A stretch of DNA of 64,000 nt from Methylobacterium sp. AMS5 (GTDB lineage Bacteria > Pseudomonadota > Alphaproteobacteria > Rhizobiales > Beijerinckiaceae): contig NZ_CP006992.1 of the NCBI RefSeq assembly GCF_001542815.1, forward strand, positions 3,167,501 through 3,231,500, in the 5' to 3' direction. Positions within the stretch are counted from its first letter, which is position 1; each line of letters opens with the position of its first letter. This document shows, one piece after another, positions 43,063-51,428 of the stretch. Position numbers and translations under genes: made by a program. The notes under the pieces are model-generated. The model did no database searches. It was not told the DNA's origin and saw nothing but the letters and a program-made list of their open reading frames with translations.

Positions 43063-43950
43063 TCAAATCACGGGCACGCCGCGCAGCTTGGCCTGATCGC
43101 CCGGCTCGACATGGATCACCACGACCGCCCCCTCGATCCCCGCTTCGATCACCCCCTCAAGCCGGTCGCAGATCGCGTGGGATTCGAACACGGTCATCTC
43201 GCCCGGCACGACGAGGTGGAAGTCGATGAAAGTGGCGCTGCCGGCATGGCGGGTGCGCACGTCGTGGGCCTCCAGGGCGCCCTCGCTGTGAGCCGAGATC
43301 AGGGCGCGGATGCGCGTGACCATCTCGGGCGAGGCCGCCTGATCCATCAGGCCGTTGACCGAATCGCGCACCATCGTCCAGCCCGACCAGAGGATGTTGA
43401 GAGCGACGAGGCCCGCCACCACGGGATCGAGCACCGGCGTTCCCGTGGCGAGGACGAAGCCGAGGCCGAGGAGCACGCCGCCCGACGTCACCACGTCGGC
43501 GAGGATGTGGCGGGCATCGGCCAACAGGGCGGGCGAGCGCAGCCGCCGGCCGCGCCGGAACAGCATCATCGCCCAGACCGCGTTGATGACCGTAGCGACG
43601 CCGTTGACGGCCAGACCGAGCGCGGGCGCGTCGAGGGGCTTCGGGTCGAGGATGCCGAAATACGCCTCGCGCAGGATCAACAGGGCGGCGACAATGACGA
43701 GCGCCCCCTCGATCACCGCGGAGAAATACTCCGCCTTGTGGTGGCCGTAGGGGTGATCCTCGTCGGCCGGCTGCGCGGCGACGCGCACGGCCAGGAACGC
43801 GCAGGCCGCGGCCACGACGTTGATGATGCTCTCCAGCGCATCGGAATAGAGCGCGAGGCTGCCGGTGAGCCAGTAGGCGGTGAATTTCAGCGCCGTGACG
43901 AGCACGCCCACGGCGGCGCTCGCCAGGGCGGCCTTTTCGGTTCCTGTCAT
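43063..43950 (-). CDS. Cation diffusion facilitator (FieF/CzcD-type metal efflux)
   Basis: A 295-residue inner-membrane divalent-metal/proton antiporter. Six membrane helices, beginning [18 protein letters not shown]. Metal-site motifs are seen in helix 2 ([12 protein letters not shown]) and helix 5 ([18 protein letters not shown]), with the [16 protein letters not shown] loop between helices 2 and 3; the C-terminal cytoplasmic ferredoxin-like domain (residues 205-285) is complete and contains [23 protein letters not shown] 43950 is used rather than an upstream TTG. Likely substrates are zinc or iron; the sequence alone does not decide. Confidence 0.9.
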   Translation of the reverse strand: MTGTEKAALASAAVGVLVTALKFTAYWLTGSLALYSDALESIINVVAAACAFLAVRVAAQPADEDHPYGHHKAEYFSAVIEGALVIVAALLILREAYFGILDPKPLDAPALGLAVNGVATVINAVWAMMLFRRGRRLRSPALLADARHILADVVTSGGVLLGLGFVLATGTPVLDPVVAGLVALNILWSGWTMVRDSVNGLMDQAASPEMVTRIRALISAHSEGALEAHDVRTRHAGSATFIDFHLVVPGEMTVFESHAICDRLEGVIEAGIEGAVVVIHVEPGDQAKLRGVPVI

Positions 43951-44023
43951 GCAGCTCAAGGGGGCGGGGAGGGGACGGCTCCGCCCTTACGATCCGTGGC
44001 CCCGGAAGGCCACGGCAAAGGTT

Positions 44024-44299
44024 TTAGCTCGGGCTATCGCCGTCCCGATCGGGCGCCCGCGCCGATGCGGGCAGGCGGCCGCGGGCGACCTCCTTGGCAC
44101 GGCTGCGTTCGGCTTTCTCGCGGGCGCGCTGCGCCCTGCGGGCATAGTTGCGGCTGATCCAGCCGAAGCTCGCCCGCGCCGACAGCTCGTCGAAGCGAGC
44201 GGCTTCCCGCTCCCAGTAGCGCAGGAGCTGCGCGTCGAGGGTCTCGTGCGGGGCGCGTCTGCCGGTTTCGGTCGTGGTTTCGGTCGTGGTTTCGGTCAT
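44024..44299 (-). CDS. Small basic hypothetical protein with Thr-Glu repeat
   Basis: A 91-residue protein, highly charged and helical after a threonine-rich start (MTETTTETTTETGRRAPHET). The middle (LLRYWEREAARFDELSARAS) and the Lys/Arg/Ala-rich helix that follows suggest a coiled-coil or nucleic-acid-associated protein. The N-terminus is encoded by three 12-base tandem repeats. Function not recognised. The next gene upstream on the same strand (44332-44580) is 32 bases away, so the two may be an operon. Confidence 0.5.
   Translation of the reverse strand: MTETTTETTTETGRRAPHETLDAQLLRYWEREAARFDELSARASFGWISRNYARRAQRAREKAERSRAKEVARGRLPASARAPDRDGDSPS
44264..44299 (-). repeat. Three tandem 12-bp repeats in the start of a small gene
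   Basis: GGTTTCGGTCGT occurs twice and GGTTTCGGTCAT once, back to back, covering codons 1-12 of the gene at 44024-44299. The unit is a multiple of three, so copy-number change would alter only the length of the Thr-Glu tract, not the frame. Confidence 0.8.
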
Positions 44300-44331
44300 G
44301 GCGCGAAGATTCCTGTGGCCGGCAGCACGGC

Positions 44332-44580
44332 TCACGCCTCCGGCGCGGGCGGCGTGTCGGTCTCCTCGACAACCAGCGCCTCCGCATCGCCCCGGAAACT
44401 GCCGGGTCCGACATCGCCGGTGGGATGGCCCGGCGTGCCGAAGGGCTCGCTCGGATAGGCTTCCTCGAAGCGGCGGCGGGCGTCGTCCGCGTTTTCGGCC
44501 TTGAGGGTGATCCTCGGCGTTTCCGGAAGCGGCCAGCGCGGGTCGGCGGGATCCCGTGGGCTCAAGGCAAACCATTTCAT
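44332..44580 (-). CDS. Small hypothetical protein
   Basis: An 82-residue acidic soluble protein starting MKWFALSPRDPADPRWPL. A short alpha/beta core (PRITLKAENADDARRRFEEA) precedes a Pro/Gly/Glu-rich tail. I do not recognise it. The frame is open 22 codons upstream of ATG 44580, but that part is arginine/cysteine-rich and looks non-coding. Probably co-transcribed with the gene at 44024-44299. Confidence 0.45.
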   Translation of the reverse strand: MKWFALSPRDPADPRWPLPETPRITLKAENADDARRRFEEAYPSEPFGTPGHPTGDVGPGSFRGDAEALVVEETDTPPAPEA

Positions 44581-44646
44581 TGTGGGCAGCGTCCTGCATC
44601 GAATCGGGGCTTCAACGCGCGAACGGGCGCCTCGGCTGCACCACAT

Positions 44647-46107
44647 TCAGGCCGGTCCACATTCTTTCAGGTAGTGCGCCGCTTCATCCCAATCGGCCGC
44701 GCCGGCCGCGAGGCCGACATACCCGTCGGGGCGCACCAGATGCAGGCGCCCCGGCTCGGGGTTCGTTCGCGGTGCGGGCTGAACCAGACCGGGGAAGCGG
44801 GCGGCGAGGGCCGTCCCACGCTCGGCATCCGCCGCGTAGAGGACGAAGCGCGGGTCGGTGCCCGCGCCCGGCGGTGGGCCGGCCGCATCCTCCGGCCGCC
44901 AGCGCCGGCCGGCGCCGGGCCCGACCGAGAGCGGAGAGGCGGGATAGCCGATCGCGATCTCGCTCATCGTCGCCGCCATCAGGCGCCGCACGGCGTGAAA
45001 GCCGAGGAGCCCATGCAGGGCGCGGTTGCGGACGGCCTGAGCGAGGGGATGGGTGAGCGTCGCCAGGGCGGTGAGCCGCCCGGCATTGCGCAGAACCATC
45101 TCGCCGACGGCGTTGCGCTCCGAACTGTAGCTGTCGAGGAGCCTCGGCACGGCGGCGCCGCGCCGGACCAGGGCGAGTTTCCAGGCGAGGTTCACCGCGT
45201 CGTGCATGCCGGTGTTCATGCCCTGGCCGCCGGCCGGGCTGTGGATATGCGCGGCATCGCCCGCCAGGAACACGCGGCCCCGACCGTATTCCGAGACCTT
45301 TCGCTCATGGATGCGGAAGCGGCTGAGCCAAACCGGATCCGACACCCGGATGCCGGGCCCGGCCCGTGCGGCGACCAGGGCCTGCACCTCGGCCAGCGTC
45401 GGATCGGGCCTCGGCCGCCCGTCCGCGCGTCCGACCGTGGCGACCACCCGCGCCCGGCCGCCGGGAATCGGGAAGATCACGAACGGACCGTCCCGGTGGA
45501 GATAGACCGCGATCGCGTCGCCGGGCGGGGCCCCCGCGCCGTCGAGGCGGAGGTCGGCGAGCAGCCACTCGTCACCCTGCGCCGTGCCGCGGAAGGGCAG
45601 GCCGAGCCCGTGGCGCACGGCGCTGTGGGCGCCGTCACAGCCGATCAGAAAGGCTGTCGCCACCCGCTCCTCGCGCCCGTCGGCGTGGGAGAGCCGTGCC
45701 TCCACCCCGTCGGGCGTCTGCGCAAAGCCCGTGAGTTCGACCTCGCGCTCGACCGTGACTCCGAAGCTGCGCAGATGCTCGGCCAGCAGCCGCTCGGTGT
45801 CGCTCTGCGGAATCATCAGCCCGAAGGCGTAGGGGCTGGCGATGTCGGAGAAGTCCGGGCCGCCGAGCACCCGTCCGCCGCCGCGCAGGGTCGCGCCGCG
45901 GGCGCGCAAACCCGCCGCGAGGAAGGCCTCGGTGCAGCCCATCCGGTCCATCAATTCGAGGGTGCGCGACCAGACGACGAGCGCCTTGGAGGTCTGCGTC
46001 GCTTGGCGAGCGCGGTCGATCAGCCGGACGCCGACGCCGTAGCGCGTCAGTTCGCAGGCGAGCGTCAGGCCGACCGGCCCGGCGCCGACGATCAGGACGT
46101 CCGACAC
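44647..46107 (-). CDS. FAD-dependent aromatic monooxygenase (PheA/TfdB-type)
   Basis: A 486-residue flavoprotein hydroxylase. It has the FAD Rossmann motif [17 protein letters not shown] at the N-terminus, the [21 protein letters not shown] motif near residue 155 and the second FAD motif [20 protein letters not shown] near 280, all intact, with a short C-terminal thioredoxin-like remnant ending [15 protein letters not shown]. These enzymes hydroxylate phenolic rings or modify polyketides; the substrate here is unknown. There is no in-frame ATG at the N-terminus: starts are GTG 46113 or GTG 46107. AGAGG lies 8 bases before 46107, which is therefore preferred. Confidence 0.85.
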   Translation of the reverse strand: MSDVLIVGAGPVGLTLACELTRYGVGVRLIDRARQATQTSKALVVWSRTLELMDRMGCTEAFLAAGLRARGATLRGGGRVLGGPDFSDIASPYAFGLMIPQSDTERLLAEHLRSFGVTVEREVELTGFAQTPDGVEARLSHADGREERVATAFLIGCDGAHSAVRHGLGLPFRGTAQGDEWLLADLRLDGAGAPPGDAIAVYLHRDGPFVIFPIPGGRARVVATVGRADGRPRPDPTLAEVQALVAARAGPGIRVSDPVWLSRFRIHERKVSEYGRGRVFLAGDAAHIHSPAGGQGMNTGMHDAVNLAWKLALVRRGAAVPRLLDSYSSERNAVGEMVLRNAGRLTALATLTHPLAQAVRNRALHGLLGFHAVRRLMAATMSEIAIGYPASPLSVGPGAGRRWRPEDAAGPPPGAGTDPRFVLYAADAERGTALAARFPGLVQPAPRTNPEPGRLHLVRPDGYVGLAAGAADWDEAAHYLKECGPA

Positions 46108-46210
46108 ATGCACCGCCTCTGCCCTGCCGACCGGCTCATGCTGCTCCGGCCGGCCTCTCCGATCAATCCGCCATTTGCGTCGGGCGCCCATCCGTGCTGA
46201 TGGCCCTGGG

Positions 46211-47329
46211 ATGCGTGTGGACCTGTTCGATTTCGAGTTGCCGGAGGCTGCGATCGCCCTGCGGCCGGCGAGCCCGCGCGACGCGAGCCGCCTTCTCGTG
46301 GTGCGCCCCGGCGACCCCTTGGCGGATCGCGGAATGCGCGATCTGCCCGCCCTCCTGAACCCCGGCGACGCCCTCGTCTTCAACGACACGCGGGTGATCC
46401 CCGCGCGGCTCTCCGGCATCCGTCACCGGGCCGGCGGCTCGGGACAACGTTGCGAAGCGATGCTACACTTGCGCGAGGCGCCCGACCGATGGCGCGCCTT
46501 CGCCCGCCCGGCCAAGCGCCTCGCTCCCGGCGACCGCATCCGCTTCGGCAGCGAGGGCGCCAGCCCAAGTGCCAGCGAAGTCTGTGCCCTGTCGGGACTC
46601 GACGCCACGGTGGAGGAGCGGGGGGAGGGCGGCGAGATCCTGCTGCGCTTCGACCTGTCCGGGCCGGCGCTCGACGCGGCCATTGCCGGGCTCGGCGCCC
46701 TGCCGCTGCCCCCCTACATCGCGGGCAAGCGCGCCACCGACGCCCAGGACACGACCGACTACCAGACCGTCTATGCCCGCGAGCCCGGCGCGGTCGCCGC
46801 CCCCACCGCCGGCCTGCATTTCTCGGACGCGCTGCTCGCCGGGATCGATGCGGCGGGGATCGAGCGGGTCCACGTCACCCTGCATGTCGGGGCCGGCACC
46901 TTCCTCCCCGTGAAGGCGGACGACACCGACGCCCATCGGATGCACGCCGAGATCGGCATCCTCGATGCCGCCGCCGCCGCGCGGCTCAACGCCGTGCGGG
47001 CGAGGGGCAATCGCGTCGTCGCCGTCGGCACCACCGCCCTGCGTCTGCTGGAGAGCGCGGCCGACCCGGACGGCACGATCCGCCCGTTCTCAGGGGCCAC
47101 CGACATCTTCATCACGCCGGGCTACCGCTTCCGCGCGGTCGACGCCCTTGTGACGAACTTCCACCTGCCGCGCTCGACCCTGTTCATGCTGGTCTCGGCC
47201 TTTGCCGGCCTCGACGCCATGCGCGCGGCCTATGCCCACGCGATCCAATCCGGCTATCGCTTCTACTCCTACGGCGATGCCAGCCTGCTGTTTCCTGAGG
47301 GTGCCCCGGTTTCGGAGTCCATCACATGA
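46211..47329 (+). CDS. queA: tRNA preQ1(34) S-adenosylmethionine ribosyltransferase-isomerase
   Basis: A 372-residue enzyme that transfers and isomerises the ribosyl group of SAM onto preQ1 in tRNA, forming epoxyqueuosine. It begins [20 protein letters not shown], the family N-terminus, and has [21 protein letters not shown].......D..DYQTVY and [20 protein letters not shown], then [15 protein letters not shown] and [18 protein letters not shown]. Length is normal. It leads an operon with a nucleotidyltransferase-like gene and tgt, each start overlapping the previous stop by ATGA. Confidence 0.96.
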   Translation: MRVDLFDFELPEAAIALRPASPRDASRLLVVRPGDPLADRGMRDLPALLNPGDALVFNDTRVIPARLSGIRHRAGGSGQRCEAMLHLREAPDRWRAFARPAKRLAPGDRIRFGSEGASPSASEVCALSGLDATVEERGEGGEILLRFDLSGPALDAAIAGLGALPLPPYIAGKRATDAQDTTDYQTVYAREPGAVAAPTAGLHFSDALLAGIDAAGIERVHVTLHVGAGTFLPVKADDTDAHRMHAEIGILDAAAAARLNAVRARGNRVVAVGTTALRLLESAADPDGTIRPFSGATDIFITPGYRFRAVDALVTNFHLPRSTLFMLVSAFAGLDAMRAAYAHAIQSGYRFYSYGDASLLFPEGAPVSESIT

Positions 47330-48168
47330 GTAGCCGGCGCCCGCCGCTCCGGGTCGACGTCGCCCGCACCGTCGATCGCTTCCTCGGCCTGATGGCGAGC
47401 GAGGGCGGCCCGAAACTGCGAGGCCTCTATCTCGTCGGCTCGGTGGCGCTCGGTGATTTCCGGCCGGGCCGCAGCAACATCGATTTCGTCGCCCTCCTCG
47501 AGGGCCCTCTCGGCGGGGCGGAGACGGACGCGCTGGCGCGGGTCCACGCCGCCCTGGCGCGGGCCGGCGGCCCGCATTTCGACGGGTTCTACTTGGCCGT
47601 CGAGGCCCTGCGGCACCCGCCGGAGCCCGGCGCCGTCGTCCCCTTCAGCGTGGACGGGCAGCTTCGCAGCGGCGAGCCCTGCCACGCGGTGAATCCGGCC
47701 GCCTGGCGGTGCCTTGCCCGTTCCAGCCGTCCGATCCTCGGGGCGACGCCGGCCGCGCTGAACATCGCCGACGACGACGCGACGCTGCACGCCTACGGCC
47801 TCGCCCACCTCGAGGCCCATTGGCGCCCCTGGCTTGAGCACCACGAGACGGCGCTGGCCGGCAAGGCGCCCGACGACGCATGCGATGCGGGGGCCCTGGA
47901 ATGGGGCGTGCTGGGGGTGGGCCGCATCATCGAGACCCTCGCCAGCGGCCGGATCGTCTCGAAGACCGAGGCCGGACGCCGCCTGACGGTCCTGCTTCCG
48001 AAGGCCTGCCACGAAGCGGTCGAGGACGCCCTCGCGGCCCGTTTCGGCGACTTGGAAGCGGTGTCGCAGGCGACGATGCGCGCCGGCCTCGATGCGATGC
48101 GTTTCCTGATCGACGCCGCGCCGGGCTATCACGCCCGCCCCGAGCCTCCCACATCCCCGGACCGATGA
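47326..48168 (+). CDS. Nucleotidyltransferase-fold protein (AadA-like) in queuosine operon
   Basis: A 280-residue protein with an N-terminal nucleotidyltransferase motif, [20 protein letters not shown], and a C-terminal helical domain (residues 150-265) laid out like aminoglycoside adenylyltransferases with DUF4111. In the usual GS...GDF.P..SDID motif the first metal-binding Asp is replaced here by Asn (SNIDF), so normal two-metal chemistry is doubtful, though a downstream Asp/Glu could compensate. It overlaps queA and tgt by ATGA at both ends, so it is strictly co-translated with queuosine genes. A role in queuosine modification or tRNA handling is inference from context; aminoglycoside resistance is possible but less likely. 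Confidence 0.7.
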   Translation: MSSRRPPLRVDVARTVDRFLGLMASEGGPKLRGLYLVGSVALGDFRPGRSNIDFVALLEGPLGGAETDALARVHAALARAGGPHFDGFYLAVEALRHPPEPGAVVPFSVDGQLRSGEPCHAVNPAAWRCLARSSRPILGATPAALNIADDDATLHAYGLAHLEAHWRPWLEHHETALAGKAPDDACDAGALEWGVLGVGRIIETLASGRIVSKTEAGRRLTVLLPKACHEAVEDALAARFGDLEAVSQATMRAGLDAMRFLIDAAPGYHARPEPPTSPDR

Positions 48169-49316
48169 CCGAACCGCTCGATCCCCCGACCGACTTCTCC
48201 TTCACGGTCTCCGCCACCGACGGACAGGCCCGCACCGGCCATATCGCCATGCCGCGCGGAAAAATCCGCACGCCGGCTTTCATGCCGGTGGGCACGGCCG
48301 CGACCGTCAAGGCGATGTATCCGGAGCAGGTGCGCGATCTGGGCGCCGACGTGGTGCTCGGCAACACCTACCACCTGATGCTGCGCCCCGGCGCCGAGCG
48401 CATGGCGCGGCTTGGCGGCCTCCACCGCTTCATGCGCTGGGACGGGCCGATCCTCACCGATTCCGGTGGCTTCCAGGTGATGTCGCTCTCCGCGCTGCGA
48501 AAGATCGACGAGGCCGGCGTCACCTTCCGCTCCCATATCGACGGCACCGCCCACCGGATGAGCCCGGAGCGCTCCATCGAGATCCAGGGCCTGCTCGGCT
48601 CCGACATCCAGATGCAGCTCGACGAATGCGTGCGCCTGCCGGCCGAGCGGCTGGAGATCGAGAAGGCGATGCACCTCTCCCTGCGCTGGGCCGAGCGCTG
48701 CCGCGTCGCCTTCGGCGAGCAGCCGGGCAAGGCACTGTTCGGCATCGTCCAGGGTGGCGACGTGCCCGAATTCCGCGTCGAGAGCGCGCGGGTGCTGACC
48801 GAACTCGACCTCAAGGGCTACGCCATCGGCGGCCTCGCGGTCGGCGAGCCGCAGGCCGTCATGCTGGCGATGATCGAGACGGTCGAGCCGCATCTGCCGG
48901 CCGGCAAACCGCGCTACCTCATGGGCGTCGGCACCCCCGACGACCTGATGCAGTCGGTGATGCGCGGCATCGACATGTTCGATTGCGTGATGCCGACCCG
49001 CGCCGGACGCCACGGCCTCGCCTATACCCGGCACGGCCGGATCAACCTGCGCAACGCCCGGCACGCCGAGGACACGCGGCCGCTGGACGAGGCCTCGGAC
49101 TGCCCGGCGGCGCGGGACTATTCGCGCGCCTATCTCCACCACCTCGTCCGTTCCGACGAGATCCTGGGGATGATGCTGCTGACCTGGAACAACCTCGCCT
49201 ACTATCAGGCGCTGATGGCCGGCATGCGCGCGGCGATTGCGGCCGGGCGGCTCGCGGATTTCGTGGCCGAGACCAAGGACGGCTGGGCGCGGGCAGAGGC
49301 CGCCGCGAAGGCGTGA
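48165..49316 (+). CDS. tgt: tRNA-guanine transglycosylase
   Basis: A 383-residue enzyme that exchanges guanine-34 for preQ1 in tRNAs for Asp, Asn, His and Tyr. Catalytic and substrate residues are present: [14 protein letters not shown] (Asp nucleophile region), [28 protein letters not shown], and [20 protein letters not shown] with the second catalytic Asp. The zinc-site segment, [18 protein letters not shown] in E. coli, reads [19 protein letters not shown] here, keeping one of three cysteines. I recall similar changes in other Rhizobiales, so the gene is probably functional. ATG overlaps the preceding stop codon. Confidence 0.95.
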   Translation: MTEPLDPPTDFSFTVSATDGQARTGHIAMPRGKIRTPAFMPVGTAATVKAMYPEQVRDLGADVVLGNTYHLMLRPGAERMARLGGLHRFMRWDGPILTDSGGFQVMSLSALRKIDEAGVTFRSHIDGTAHRMSPERSIEIQGLLGSDIQMQLDECVRLPAERLEIEKAMHLSLRWAERCRVAFGEQPGKALFGIVQGGDVPEFRVESARVLTELDLKGYAIGGLAVGEPQAVMLAMIETVEPHLPAGKPRYLMGVGTPDDLMQSVMRGIDMFDCVMPTRAGRHGLAYTRHGRINLRNARHAEDTRPLDEASDCPAARDYSRAYLHHLVRSDEILGMMLLTWNNLAYYQALMAGMRAAIAAGRLADFVAETKDGWARAEAAAKA

Positions 49317-49339
49317 CGGCCCGCCGGCCTGAGCCGGCT

Positions 49340-49597
49340 TCAGCGCAGATCGGCGCGCTTCTGGGCCTTGTTGTAGCTGGTGATGGCCGCCTGGCAGCCC
49401 GGCGAGAGCTTGGCCTTGTTCTGCTTGAAGCAGGCACGCACCTCGGTGCTGTCCGGCGCGAACTCGCCGCAATAGCTCAGGTAATCCCCGGTGCAGTGCT
49501 GCCGCAGGGCGTCGCGGTCCCCCGCCGGTGCCGCCGCCGGGCCGGCCAGAGCCGCGCTCGTGGTGATCATCAGGGCGATGGCTGTGCGTACGATCAT
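49340..49597 (-). CDS. Small secreted cysteine-rich protein
   Basis: An 85-residue protein with a signal peptide (VRTAIALMITTSAALAGPAA). The mature part has four cysteines in the pattern QHCTGDYLSYCGEFAPDSTE...RACFKQNKAKLSPGCQ, resembling the Cys-rich repeat unit (CxxDyxxyC....P.s.....C......LS..C) found singly in many alphaproteobacterial periplasmic proteins. Two disulfides are likely. ATG 49597 gives the signal peptide at the N-terminus. It is convergent with tgt; function unknown. Confidence 0.65.
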   Translation of the reverse strand: MIVRTAIALMITTSAALAGPAAAPAGDRDALRQHCTGDYLSYCGEFAPDSTEVRACFKQNKAKLSPGCQAAITSYNKAQKRADLR

Positions 49598-49813
49598 GGG
49601 ACTCTCTGCAACTCCGATTTCACGGCCCCGTCCGCCCCCGCTTTCGGAGCAGGCGCGGCGGGTGAGACCCGACATGGCCGGGCCGCGGGGTGTAGAGACT
49701 GCCGATCGGGCGAGAGTGCGGCCGGCTCGTGGCAGGCCAAGCCACACGGACCAAGCCACTCATGCGCCACGGAGAACCCCACGTTCCGGGGCGCGGTTCA
49801 TCGAATTTTCGGC

Positions 49814-50881
49814 CTAAGGCGCGTGCGCCAGAACCCGGTAGGTGCCCTCAGAATCGTCGCGCCCGCTCGCCTGCGCCGCCTTTAGACCGGCCACGATCCG
49901 GCCGGCGATCGGCAGCCGGTAATGCAGCGGATCCCAGTAATTCGTGTCCTGCGTCGTGATCGGCGACGGGATGCGGAAATCGACCACCGTCGCCCCATGG
50001 GCCGCAGAGATCCGCGTCACCTGCGCCTTGCAGGCGGCCTCCCGCGCCGCGGCGGGTGAGCCGGGCGCGCCCTGCTGCGAGATGTGGACGGGCGGGAAGA
50101 CCAGAAGCGTCCGGGTTTCGGGCGGGGCCTGCGCCAGGAGCGCGTCGAGCCAGCCGAGCGCCGGCATCGCCGCCTCGGCGGGCGTCGGCCGGTAGCCCGG
50201 CGCGGCCTCGGCGGCGGCCTGGATCGCCCCTGCGCTGCGGATATGCGCCTGCGCGCGGGCCGCGTCGTAAAGCGCCTCGGGCGGGGTGAAGACCGCGTAG
50301 CCGTTCTCGGCCAACCGCGCGCGCACGAGCCCGAGCCGGTACAGCGCGGCCTCGAATGCGGTGCCGAGGCTCTGCCAATTCACCTGCCGCAGCGCATCCC
50401 ACAGGGTGATGCGTCCGTAGAGCCAGGCGGGAAAGGCGCGGAAGGTCAGGCGGCGCTCGGCCGCATCCGGCTCGCACCATGTCGGGTCGATGCCGAACAG
50501 CAGCGTTTTCGGCCGCTCGTGGCGCAGGTAGAGCCGGGCCAATTCGCTCTGCTCGTAGGGGGTCGCCGCATTCATCGACAGATTGGCGAAGCGGCCCCCG
50601 AAGGCGCGGCCGAGATCCGCCGGATCGAGCAGGCGCAGGGTCGAGGTGCCGAACACCGCGGCATCGTAGGCGCCGCTGCGCGCGATCTGCGGGTACATGA
50701 AGCGCTGGTTGCCATCCATCAGCGGCCCCTGCGCCCGCCCCGGCCCGGCCCGCAACCCGTAGGGGTCGAGGGCGGCCACGAAGCCGATGCAGACGGCGCC
50801 GAGAACGGCCGCCACACTCAGGAACAGCAGGACGAAGCGCCGCCATTCCGGCGGCGCACCCGCCGGGTTCGCTCTCGTCAT
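49814..50881 (-). CDS. Membrane-anchored SGNH-like protein, paralogue of 13437-14456
   Basis: A 355-residue protein with one N-terminal membrane helix (FVLLFLSVAAVLGAVCIGFV) and a periplasmic domain that repeats the order seen at 13437-14456: LDPYGLRAG, FGTSTLRLLDPADL, FGIDPTWCEPD, LLVFPPVHIS and WDPLHYRLPIA. It probably acts on an acylated cell-surface polymer, but unlike the other copy it has no MBOAT gene beside it. ATG 50881 is chosen to place the membrane helix near the N-terminus; ATG 50914 is also possible. No strong ribosome-binding site is seen. Confidence 0.6.
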   Translation of the reverse strand: MTRANPAGAPPEWRRFVLLFLSVAAVLGAVCIGFVAALDPYGLRAGPGRAQGPLMDGNQRFMYPQIARSGAYDAAVFGTSTLRLLDPADLGRAFGGRFANLSMNAATPYEQSELARLYLRHERPKTLLFGIDPTWCEPDAAERRLTFRAFPAWLYGRITLWDALRQVNWQSLGTAFEAALYRLGLVRARLAENGYAVFTPPEALYDAARAQAHIRSAGAIQAAAEAAPGYRPTPAEAAMPALGWLDALLAQAPPETRTLLVFPPVHISQQGAPGSPAAAREAACKAQVTRISAAHGATVVDFRIPSPITTQDTNYWDPLHYRLPIAGRIVAGLKAAQASGRDDSEGTYRVLAHAP

Positions 50882-51015
50882 CGGGTTTCGTATCGACTCA
50901 GCGGTTGGCACCATGCGGAAGCCGTGTTGACCCTCCCGGCTCGACCCCCTATTGCGAGCCCCACGCCCCGAGCGCAACCGGCCCGCCCCCCGGCGGCCCC
51001 GCGCGAACCGGGTGC

Positions 51016-51091
<76 letters not shown>

Positions 51092-51428
51092 TTATTTTCT
51101 ATTGTCTATCAGTGACTTGCTGAGATCAGCCGGCGTCTGCGCAAATTTGGCTCTTTTTCTACGCACATGTCGCTTGCCCACGTTCGCGTCGCTAATGCCA
51201 TAAGCAGTGCCGCAGCGAGCCAGTGCTCACCTCGTATGGCTCACCTCGGCCTAGAATGCCTTGAGCTGTCAGGCTAACGACCAGTCGCGCCACCATCATG
51301 TAACTGGCCCTCATATCACGACCTAGAGATGTGAATGGGGACGGCTGCGAATCACCCTTGAAGCACCTCCTCCGAAGAGCCTACCAATCTGCCCGAACCG
51401 AGTTGAAAAACCGAAACTGGGGCGGGAA
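51092..51428. other. Intergenic start of the AT-rich insertion, with degraded frames
   Basis: About 340 bases between the tRNA and the ATPase-nuclease gene, less GC-rich than the host. On the minus strand two short frames overlap: one (51192-51314, 40 residues, MRASYMMVARLVVSLTAQG...) and another ending TAA exactly at the tRNA boundary (51092-51226, with GTAYGISDANVGKRHVRRKR). The second recalls the GISD..V.K helix-turn-helix motif of small regulators in rhizobial mobile elements. They may be pieces of one decayed gene. No integrase remnant is recognisable. Confidence 0.3.
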
